Source: Haematococcus lacustris (Eukaryota; Chlorophyta; Chlorophyceae; Chlamydomonadales; Haematococcaceae). From it: a stretch of 64,000 nucleotides of DNA. Both the position numbers and the translations under genes were made by a program. Each line of letters starts with the position of its first letter. Position 1 is the stretch's first letter. The stretch is taken from NCBI GenBank assembly GCA_030144725.1, contig JASKMD010000028.1, forward strand, positions 4,893,311 to 4,957,310, written 5' to 3'. Under the pieces are notes generated by a model. The model did no database searches and was not told the DNA's origin. It saw only the letters and a list, made by a program, of their open reading frames with translations. Positions 11,401 through 17,599 of this stretch are shown in pieces.

Positions 11401-14400
11401 GATGGCAGTGGCCCTGCAGGTTTCCAGGAGTGTTGTGAGCATGGTAGCTGCGGTGTCGACAACTTCCCTGGCTGGGAGGCCTGTAACTTTTGATAGGCGT
11501 TGTGGCTGATGTGGGTTGGTCTTGTCTAGTGTGGTCAGGAAGCGGGTGGCTTCTGTGTACATTGGTGCCAGGTAAGCTGTTAGTTGAGCATGGAGCTGTG
11601 GGGCACCTGAGCTGGGTTGTTGCACGGCAAGGCGGTAGGCTTCCCTGTCCTTGTTGGTGATGGGGGTGGTGAGGATAGTGTGGCTGTGCTTGTGAGGTTT
11701 TTGTGGGTCTGCCAGGACTACGCCCAATCGGGCTGTACTCAGCGTGGCTGTGACTGGCCTGTGGTCACTGAGATACGCGTGTGTCTTGACGTGCGTGCGG
11801 TGCTCGGGGCCGTGTCTTGCATCACGCGTCAGGATGGCATCGATGCGGCTGTTACAGTGCGGCTGTTGGTAGGTCCAGGCCCGGTCATCGGGATCGGCTT
11901 CAAGCAGGCGCATTTCTGTGGCGAAGTCCCTCATCATGAGGTCCTGGGTGTAGTCTGTGTGTTCGGAGCGGTCAGCTGTTCTCAGCGTGGCGTTGATGTC
12001 TCCCGCTAAGATGAGTGATCCGGGTAGGTGACTCGTGGCTGTTCGTATGTGCTGTTGCATTTTCTCTCGTAGTGAAAGCGCGTCGCCGTTATTCCCCGAT
12101 GGCCAGTACGTGGCGATGATCGTGAGTTGTTCGCACTGGTGTTGGTTGAGGGTCAGGATGACGCATCGTGCGTTTACCTCTGCATCCGTGCACGGCGGGA
12201 GCATCTTGGTTTGCATTTGGATGGCTAGGTTGTGTTTGATGCCTATCAGCACTTCACTGTGGCCGCTGTGTCGGTGTGTCATGTAGTCTGGCATGACTCT
12301 CTTCAGCCATCCAGAGTCTGGATTGTTGCTCCTAGGCTGGGTCATGGTTTCGGTGAGGATCAGGATGTCCGGGCTGTGCTTGTGCACGAGGTTGAGGACG
12401 TCGTTCCTGGACCTGTGGAGGCTTCTGACGTTCAGGGTTGTAAGGGTGATGTGTTGACGGTTGTGTGTTGGGTGTGGCTGCCTGCTTGGCAGGGTTCTGT
12501 GTTGTGGTTGTGCTGCTAGGTTCTCAGATGGGGTATCTGTGGGTATGGCGTCGGGGGGTGGGGTGGAGTCTGTCTTTAGGTAGCGGTACATCAGGGTCTG
12601 CGTGTGCGAGTCCTTAGGTTGTGCCCTTGATTTGTGCCGTCGTTGAGTTGTGCTACTGGTGTGGCCTGTTGATGTAGGCCGTTTGTAGTTGCGTGTCTTG
12701 GCTGAAGTAGGAAGTGTGACTGTGGGGGCGGCTTGTCGCAGTTGCGGCCGGACGTGCTGGTCCGGCGGGTGGGTGTCATCATTAGTTGTGGCGGTGCGCG
12801 TGTTACTTGTTGGTTGTTGTGCAGTGTCTGCCGTATTTGTCGGCCGGTCTCTTCCGGGGCTATGCGCGGGTTGGGTGTCCCAATCGTGACTGGTGAGGTC
12901 TATGTGGGCGGCTCGTAGATGGTGTTCCAGCTGCTCCGTTGTGGCGTGCCTTGTGGGGTCTGCTAACCAGCATAGTGGTTGGATGAGGTTTGTATTGGCT
13001 GCGTCGCCCTTTTTGATTTGAACGAGTGTGCCCTGCAGCTGGAGCCAGTCTTCCGGGGTGTCCAGTCGACATGGGTGGCCGCGTTCAGAGTCCAGCCATT
13101 GCCAGGCGCGGTCTGTGCGGCGGATGGTGGTAGCATGGTTGTTGGTGATGAGAATGGCAGCTGTGCTGGTGTAGCTGTCTATATTGCCAGTGAGCGTGGT
13201 GAGAAGCTCAGGTGTGATGTTGCCGAGTGTAAGGTCGGTGGCGATAGGGCATAGGTGGAGGTCTTTGTGGTAATGGTACAAGTAGTGGTTCATGGTGGAG
13301 ACTGTAAAGTTGCCGGATTCTTCGTATATGTGTGGGAGGCTGCTACGCAGTGGTATCGGCCTGCCCTCTTGCCTTGCCTGGTTGGCTAGGTTTTGGATGT
13401 GTGTACCTAGCGTTTTACAGTGGGTGATCACATCATCGGGCCTAATCATAGGTTTCCCCATGGCCATGTTGATGGCGTGTGCAAGGCAGCACTTCTTGTA
13501 CTGCTTTTCCCAGTAGGGCCTATGTGCTTCTTGTGGGTTGCCTATGATGGGCCCAAGCCTTGCCCTCTGCCTTGCCTCCTCCATCTCCGCCGTGTAGTCT
13601 GAGGCGCTAATGATTGCTTGTATCTCACAGGTGACGGGGTACGCGTAGTGTCTCGTGTTCCGTAGCCGAATAGGGGCGTCCGCTTGGGAGTCGAGGAGGT
13701 ACCAGGCGCCGTTGTGCTTCCTTACCGCCATACTGTGAGCCGGGGCCTTGCATAAAAAGGCATTCGTGCCATGTGTGACGGACAGCGCGTCGAGGTTGCA
13801 GATGGACCAGTCCCTCCGTGTGCGCAGGTGCGCCACCGTGTGTGTGCTGAGGCCGTAGTGTGACATTAGGTAGAGGTTAATGACCGTGTCATTGCATGCG
13901 CCTTGCTCGTCTCTGGCTAAGGCCCACATAGTGCGTTGGTCCCCGCGTCGCGCGTGTAGTTCGGACGTGTGGAAGTTGGCCAGTTCCTGGTTAGTGAGCC
14001 ACGAGTGTCCTGCCGCCATGTTCAGGGCATGTATTTGGCAGTGTGAGGCTACCTGTTGCTCGAAGTGTAAGCCATCAGGGCCTGGGTTCTCCTCAATGTC
14101 TCCCGCTGCCAGCAGGAGCCAGCTAATGTATATGCATCTTGCCATGTATTTACTGATAGCCATGTTCCATGTGGGGTTGCTAATGATGTTAGGGTTGAGG
14201 TAGTACGTCATGTATGCTTGGAGTGTAGTGTTGTACTGTATGGCCCTGATAGTCCTTCCACTATTGTGACCCTTGAGGTAGGTGCAGGTAGTGTGTGTCA
14301 AGCGGGTGATGGTTGTCGCACTTTGTAAAGACCCGTCTATGCCAAGTAACCAGTTGTAGGTGGTGGTGTGTAGGGAGGCGTTGAGCTTGGCTAGGGTCTT

Positions 14401-17400
14401 ACGTTGTTTCTTGAGACATTCTTTAGATTTGGCATGTGTGTATGTGGGTTCGTTCCGTTTCCTACTTATCATTATCCAAGTAAGAAAGCACACCAAGTAG
14501 GCTATGGTTTGCCGGTCCATGTCATTTTGCTGGGTGGGTTTCCAGTTGGGGTGTCCAAATGGGGGGTTTGGCATGGGGGTAATGATGGTGTACTGTGGGT
14601 CCATGTTGTCACTGTAGGTGAACAGGCATGGCACTTCTGCAATGTTCGTCTCAGGTACCATGCGCTGGCCAATGGTGTGAGCCCCAGGCATGTACCCATC
14701 ATGTTGGGGTTGTTGGTTGGCTTTGGGCATAGCAGTCAGGGCGGGCAGGTGGTGGTACAGCAGGTCAGCATGAGCAGCATGCAAGGTTGTCCCTTGCATC
14801 GGCCTGGGCTGTCCATTGGGCTGTTCATCCTCTGATTGGTTGCTGTGGGTGTGTGGGTACTTGGTGCGGGGCAGCAGGTCAGCATGGGCAGCATGCGTGG
14901 CTGCTCCTGGCAGCGTGGTGGGCTGAACACACCGTCGCACACTCTCTGAATTGTTGTTGTAGGCATGAGGGTACCTGGCGCGGGGCAGCAGGCCAGCATG
15001 GGCTGCATGCGTGGCTGCTCCTGGCAGCGTGGTGGGCTGAACACACCGCTGCACCCTCTCTGACCAGTTGTAGGCATGCGGGTACCTGGTGCGGGGCAGA
15101 GCACCAGCATGGGCAGCATGCATGGCTGCTCCTGGCAGCGTGGCGGGCTGAGCACACCGCTGCACACTCTCTGACTTGTTGTTGTAGGCATGAGGGTACC
15201 TGGTGCGGTTCAGCAGGTCAGCATGGACAGCACGCAAGGTTGTCCCTTGCATCGGTCTGGGCTGACCATTGGGCTGTTCATTCTCTGATTGGTTGCTGTG
15301 GGTGTGTGGGTACCTGGTGCGGGGCAGCAGGTCAGCATTGAGAGCATGCATGGCTGATCCCAGGGGTGTCATGGGCTGGTCATTGGGCTGTTCATCCTCT
15401 GATTGGTTGCTGTGGGTGTGTGGGTACCTGGTGCGGGGCAGCAGGTCAGCATGGACAGCATGCGTGGCTGCTCCTGGCAGCGTGGTGGGCTGAACACACC
15501 GTCGCACACTCTTTGAATTGTTGTTGTAGGCATGAGGGTACCTGGTGCGGGGCAGCAGGTCAGCATGGGCAGCATGCGTGGCTGCTCCTGGCAGCGTGGT
15601 GGGCTGAACACACCGTCGCACACTCTCTGAATTGTTGTTGTAGGCATGAGGGTACCTGGTGCGGGGCAGCAGGTCAGCATGGACAGCACGCAAGGTTGTC
15701 CCTTGCATCGGTCTGGGCTGACCATTGGGCTGTTCATCCTCTGATTGGTTGCTGTGGGTGTGTGGGTACCTGGTGCGGGGCAGCAGGTCAGCATTGAGAG
15801 CATGCATGGCTGATCCCAGGGGTGTCATGGGCTGGTCATTGGGCTGTTCATCCTCTGATTGGTTGCTGTGGGTGTGTGGGTACCTGGTGCGGGGCAGCAG
15901 GTCAGCATGGACAGCATGCGTGGCTGCTCCTGGCAGCGTGGTGGGCTGAACACACCGTCGCACACTCTCTGAATTGTTGTTGTAGGCATGAGGGTACCTG
16001 GTGCGGGGCAGCAGGTCAGCATGGACAGCACGCAAGGTTGTCCCTTGCATCGGTCTGGGCTGACCATTGGGCTGTTCATCCTCTGATTGGTTGCTGTGGG
16101 TGTGTGGGTACCTGGTGCGGGGCAGCAGGTCAGCATTGAGAGCATGCATGGCTGATCCCAGGGGTGTCATGGGCTGGTCATTGGGCTGTTCATCCTCTGA
16201 TTGGTTGCTGTGGGTGTGTGGGTACCTGGTGCGGGGCAGCAGGCCAGCATGGACAGCATGCGTGGCTGCTCCTGGCAGCGTGGTGGGCTGAACACACCGT
16301 CGCACACTCTCTGAATTGTTGTTGTAGGCATGAGGGTACCTGGTGCGGGGCAGCAGGTCAGCATGGGCAGCATGCAAGGTTGTCCCTTGCGTCGGTCTGG
16401 GCTGACCATTGGGCTGTTCATCCTCTGATTGGTTGCTGTGGGTGTGTGGGTACCTGGTGCGGGGCAGCAGGTCAGCATGGGCAGCATGCATGGCTGCTCC
16501 TGGCAGCGTGGTGGGCTGAGCACCCCGCTGCACACTCTCTGACTTGTTGTTGTAGGCATGGGAGAACCTGATGCGGGGCAGCTCACCAGCATGGGCAGCA
16601 TGCGTGTCTGCTCCTGGCAGCGTGGTGGGCTGAACACACCGTCGCACACTCTCTGAATTGTTGTTGTAGGCATGAGGGTACCTGGTGCGGTACAGCAGGT
16701 CAGCATGGACAGCATGCAAGGCTGATCCCAATGGTGTCATGGGCTGGTCATTGGGCTGTTCATCCTCTGGTTGGTTGCCGTGGGTGTGTGGGTACCTGGT
16801 GCGGGGCAGCAGGCCAGCATGTAAAGCATGCACGGTAGGCTCCCGCAGCGGCCTGGGCTGGTCATAGGGCTGTTCGACCTCTGGTTGGTTGCTGTGGGTG
16901 TGTGGGTGCTTGGTGCTGGTAGCTAGCCAGTTGCTGCTCCTTGTGGTGTAGCACTGGGCACAGGTGTGGTCGTTAGGCACAGTCTCCCTCAGGCTAGTGC
17001 ACGGACCTCTGTCAATGCAGCAGATACCGTTATTGGCGAGCTGGGAAATAGCGTTCCTTTGCCTTTTGTCTGGTTGTCTAATGGCGTCTTGCAGAGCTTG
17101 CGTCTCCTGGGTTTTGTTGTCGACCTGGTGGTGGCATACAGACATTGGCATTTCCGCGTCTCGGCCACATAGGCTCGAGCGGGAGTACGTAATGGGGAAC
17201 CAGGCCATTTGAGGCGTTCGAGTCATTTGAAGCCGATTGCATACTTGTAAATGTGCGAACTCAGTTGGGAATGATCCTATCATGTCACGCTCGACCCACG
17301 CAGGGCCGGTCACCGCCCCCAAGGGGTCCTGTCCTGTTGCCACTGTCGTGTCGGCCACGTTTATGAGTCGGTCCCAAAAGGTTGCAACATTTCCCGGGAG

Positions 17401-17448
17401 AAGCACAATCAGGCAAGCAAACACAAACACCGTAGCCGTCTTCACCAT
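5407..17448 (-). CDS. Dualen polyprotein A: secretory repeat module, 2A, proteases, APE, RT, PHD, RNase H, PD-(D/E)XK
   Basis: The ORF is about 4013 codons from the first in-frame ATG (17448) to TAA (5407); the frame stays open to about 17530, but this ATG opens a textbook signal peptide (MVKTATVFVFACLIVLLP). Residues: Cys-rich head 25-190; about 19 repeats of 38 aa to about 910; transmembrane segment 982-994; 2A motif ending G1123/P1124. Two cysteine-protease-like domains follow, with C1137/H1238/D1253 and C1321/H1438/D1453. APE endonuclease: N1673, E1700, GDIN 1816-1819, D1870, SDH 1894-1896. RT: D2384 and YADD 2490-2493. PHD finger (C4HC3) about 3070-3116. RNase H: D3556 to D3672. CxxC zinc knuckle from 3798. 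PD-(D/E)XK: D3889, E3914, K3916. No stop or frameshift is present, which argues for recent activity. The region between the PHD finger and RNase H is unassigned. Confidence 0.88.
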   Translation of the reverse strand: MVKTATVFVFACLIVLLPGNVATFWDRLINVADTTVATGQDPLGAVTGPAWVERDMIGSFPTEFAHLQVCNRLQMTRTPQMAWFPITYSRSSLCGRDAEMPMSVCHHQVDNKTQETQALQDAIRQPDKRQRNAISQLANNGICCIDRGPCTSLRETVPNDHTCAQCYTTRSSNWLATSTKHPHTHSNQPEVEQPYDQPRPLREPTVHALHAGLLPRTRYPHTHGNQPEDEQPNDQPMTPLGSALHAVHADLLYRTRYPHAYNNNSESVRRCVQPTTLPGADTHAAHAGELPRIRFSHAYNNKSESVQRGAQPTTLPGAAMHAAHADLLPRTRYPHTHSNQSEDEQPNGQPRPTQGTTLHAAHADLLPRTRYPHAYNNNSESVRRCVQPTTLPGAATHAVHAGLLPRTRYPHTHSNQSEDEQPNDQPMTPLGSAMHALNADLLPRTRYPHTHSNQSEDEQPNGQPRPMQGTTLRAVHADLLPRTRYPHAYNNNSESVRRCVQPTTLPGAATHAVHADLLPRTRYPHTHSNQSEDEQPNDQPMTPLGSAMHALNADLLPRTRYPHTHSNQSEDEQPNGQPRPMQGTTLRAVHADLLPRTRYPHAYNNNSESVRRCVQPTTLPGAATHAAHADLLPRTRYPHAYNNNSKSVRRCVQPTTLPGAATHAVHADLLPRTRYPHTHSNQSEDEQPNDQPMTPLGSAMHALNADLLPRTRYPHTHSNQSENEQPNGQPRPMQGTTLRAVHADLLNRTRYPHAYNNKSESVQRCAQPATLPGAAMHAAHAGALPRTRYPHAYNWSERVQRCVQPTTLPGAATHAAHAGLLPRARYPHAYNNNSESVRRCVQPTTLPGAATHAAHADLLPRTKYPHTHSNQSEDEQPNGQPRPMQGTTLHAAHADLLYHHLPALTAMPKANQQPQHDGYMPGAHTIGQRMVPETNIAEVPCLFTYSDNMDPQYTIITPMPNPPFGHPNWKPTQQNDMDRQTIAYLVCFLTWIMISRKRNEPTYTHAKSKECLKKQRKTLAKLNASLHTTTYNWLLGIDGSLQSATTITRLTHTTCTYLKGHNSGRTIRAIQYNTTLQAYMTYYLNPNIISNPTWNMAISKYMARCIYISWLLLAAGDIEENPGPDGLHFEQQVASHCQIHALNMAAGHSWLTNQELANFHTSELHARRGDQRTMWALARDEQGACNDTVINLYLMSHYGLSTHTVAHLRTRRDWSICNLDALSVTHGTNAFLCKAPAHSMAVRKHNGAWYLLDSQADAPIRLRNTRHYAYPVTCEIQAIISASDYTAEMEEARQRARLGPIIGNPQEAHRPYWEKQYKKCCLAHAINMAMGKPMIRPDDVITHCKTLGTHIQNLANQARQEGRPIPLRSSLPHIYEESGNFTVSTMNHYLYHYHKDLHLCPIATDLTLGNITPELLTTLTGNIDSYTSTAAILITNNHATTIRRTDRAWQWLDSERGHPCRLDTPEDWLQLQGTLVQIKKGDAANTNLIQPLCWLADPTRHATTEQLEHHLRAAHIDLTSHDWDTQPAHSPGRDRPTNTADTAQQPTSNTRTATTNDDTHPPDQHVRPQLRQAAPTVTLPTSAKTRNYKRPTSTGHTSSTTQRRHKSRAQPKDSHTQTLMYRYLKTDSTPPPDAIPTDTPSENLAAQPQHRTLPSRQPHPTHNRQHITLTTLNVRSLHRSRNDVLNLVHKHSPDILILTETMTQPRSNNPDSGWLKRVMPDYMTHRHSGHSEVLIGIKHNLAIQMQTKMLPPCTDAEVNARCVILTLNQHQCEQLTIIATYWPSGNNGDALSLREKMQQHIRTATSHLPGSLILAGDINATLRTADRSEHTDYTQDLMMRDFATEMRLLEADPDDRAWTYQQPHCNSRIDAILTRDARHGPEHRTHVKTHAYLSDHRPVTATLSTARLGVVLADPQKPHKHSHTILTTPITNKDREAYRLAVQQPSSGAPQLHAQLTAYLAPMYTEATRFLTTLDKTNPHQPQRLSKVTGLPAREVVDTAATMLTTLLETCRATAIQTCNTKILTRGGQHYQRRTMCRIRLALGKKLKTTRNLSRQARLLFKQNGAHPTIEDLIPETDTTNTAIREAVLARQDDDPTENHVQAALAKLTNSYRDQIHQLDDDDSALAIAQARVRMQQLISTQPKKANKYILRPSRTDHKGLQALADPDTKNICTAPADLNRIITAAYGQKLSPPTPKTGHYTDTQSRNYPWARAKADDPFSLHTCKNIHWLHTAIMDKAGFQECLSRLAGGKAPGPDGIENEIIKMLPWEMRDTIHQLFIIMWATGCTPSAWKTSDTCLLYKDKGQETDLNAYRPVGLANTIYKLWTSLITKTLYEYAEANGMLSNCQAGFRSHRDTTQQLQMLVMALEDAKLAKTDIYALLVDFTSAFNTTCQDKLLWIMHDLGFPTDATDAVKDLYTGATTRFKTPYGHTDPVPVDRGTIQGDSLSPFLFLIYIEPLLRWLQVGARGYKFTSETTASAGRYTIGSIDYADDIAILCNSISNLRCQADKLSAYSDWGHLIISHSKTLATAALHKAHQSGRCSTLADAEKQARRELQHVRLQGKPVTYLPPTAPFAYLGVLLTMTLNWKPQHMAMAAQLKQKLERLRRSFASARQAIHIIKTAIIPSLAYSFCVVPCTPGDLDLYDRAVNQCVKKKLRLPLGTTNAVIREDIDKLGLGISSTAQEYHARNTTALIHSLQSADDTHAHITRNMLHKQITWLYAQAAKHGHRMLSMLQHTLRARQLLHATTAQLKATHQGEELYPKETKLLGQLITQDNSPLPHDIVNASITCLKSLGIKHASELQQAIADDTYIISGKMLKDRFGNKVKQKHYIALNKLAAMASRDKCPTAIEAKAIADKRDTTLNLPAAQRKIKHWAAGLTELAPIVAEEDSKHRYADIRSYAVAKQPPTQPPAQEPTAECAHQPDDTRRRSSRLRNKALNPPPTTPQPKPPPKIGNKRQADDRHTQTIPETVVHIPIMTLESLSSWKVNAACGRNAKELGITLGAMYDHQESITKIDGWHWNGINKESYYNVHWRPTIIEKWALPMCKEEGYTPMHTEDISRADAKHACTCELCWEPIGDSPMCNSCMRAYHPACLAQTGLAGKTANNHWLCPVCAHGSDDLKGDMKQSAATDLLQVHWHPTTEPKALIQAHIDYTAKQKEYDAENNRRQGTGRPPPDAGLPGHTRQGLPDPHTWMPRCIDLHSKATFQVSPVNPQTDIEGTGRCETTIQQHAHITTPATSEGSQGPTLPQYSLPTHVIAHDEAGRTVGLITKSKQQDLATWLQHTPHPRDHATEMVALLRRHDTQNTPQPIQAAQDQAISTLYNTHHFPSTVQRWANPLTVRAETTTYWSPDINDTAYGAHHNCLLVRHTGLSTWNVPAEDAIALKCIRHAIHSATQEEAMATILLIPGKKGISYPKHIDMLRSYPEYCQHIATIPLNKPNAAAKSDKHAKLITYIVWNQAGQQLVTHGNPQGWLANTATALHPRLRTHPALAKPSQHNQPTPLPSGNHKHRGLPADHELPSTGHTRQTNQPAFQPTTPTHRAIPEWKKVTYTDGSCIKGTEGASVGAGVYTPASDARITIALAGDTTINRAELIAILSALQAGAKRIATDSLCSLYQIRRALANPMSLRTHRHKDILAKIATILTNSQDTVHFFKVRAHSGIIGNEGADALAKHAARHPEQATTPGPCPPRHTEQHAWLSTTSELNVTTPLPDCRHSVRAHMSNKHKLGLANQESIYYQMSREITKAAAKGSCERVMTDAGIPTEAQRTALLYRTGGLYNQKLAMRWGKAADDRCPLCGEADSATHLLSGCSRTSALVQERHNGAGRLITKAISKGAQGGCIRFADIGSHERGETEGIDLPSATLRKALEVLSLSARDTNTTTRPDIIMINNTKKRKQGSNESTKHVTLLEIKYCADSRWAEQLDNATTQHAAMAEAIIAAGHTVSVRPILLGIGGITYNTHTKLHMEAIGITQTNTTKLLNKLTRHSVISSHSIARTSYRLRAGVKDGG
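14077..14106 (-). other. 2A-like ribosome-skipping motif in Dualen-A
   Basis: The codons read AAGDIEENPGP after a hydrophobic ISWLLL stretch. D-I-E-x-N-P-G-P is the full 2A consensus, at which a ribosome releases the upstream chain at Gly and restarts at Pro. The Gly/Pro junction falls between the transmembrane segment and the first protease domain, so two products are expected from one ORF. Copy B keeps the same motif. Confidence 0.88.
14757..16920 (-). repeat. 114-bp coding repeats of Dualen-A, about 19 units in three types
   Basis: Each unit encodes 38 residues beginning LLPRTRYPH. Three types alternate: one with THSNQSEDEQPND and TPLGSAMHALNAD, one with NGQPRPMQGTT, and one with AYNNNSESVRRCVQPTTLPG. 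They form higher-order blocks of three or four units, and near-identical stretches recur 342 and 456 bp apart. Almost every unit has one N-X-S sequon (NQS, NNS or NKS). The last unit passes into a HHLPALTA segment that is the hallmark of the repeats in copy B. Confidence 0.9.
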
Positions 17449-17599
17449 CGTCCTGTACCGCCGACCTTGGACGTTGACCAACTTCACTATGCTCTTTCGA
17501 CTCGTCGCGTTGCGCCGAGCACGATGTAGCTAGTGGCTTGGGGAGACCTGTAAGCACGCAGGAGAAAAATCGCTTAGAAAGTTAGGTAGGACAGTTATA

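Larger units (their letters stand above)
5269..17599 (-). mobile_element. Dualen/RandI-type non-LTR retrotransposon, copy A (apparently full length)
   Basis: The element runs from about 17599 (5' end) down to a (CTT)n-type 3' tail at 5269-5320, seen on the plus strand as GAAGAA repeats. It contains one giant uninterrupted ORF. About 150 bases of leader precede the first ATG. The 3' UTR is about 85 bases and is near-identical to that of copy B, followed by the CTT tail instead of poly(A). The 5' side abuts the tandem-unit sequence at 17600 and the 3' side abuts a LINE fragment. I found no matching target duplication, so one flank has been rearranged since insertion. APE and PD-(D/E)XK nucleases in the same ORF place it in the Dualen/RandI group. 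Confidence 0.85.

Noticed and set aside
10800..13000. Plus-strand frames of 60-230 codons inside Dualen-A
   Set aside because: They are shadows of the strongly GC-biased minus-strand ORF and carry no motif.
14100..17448. Homology of the N-terminal Dualen module to a viral or cellular surface protein
   Set aside because: Only the architecture (signal peptide, sequons, TM) is visible; I see no family signature, so no homology is claimed.
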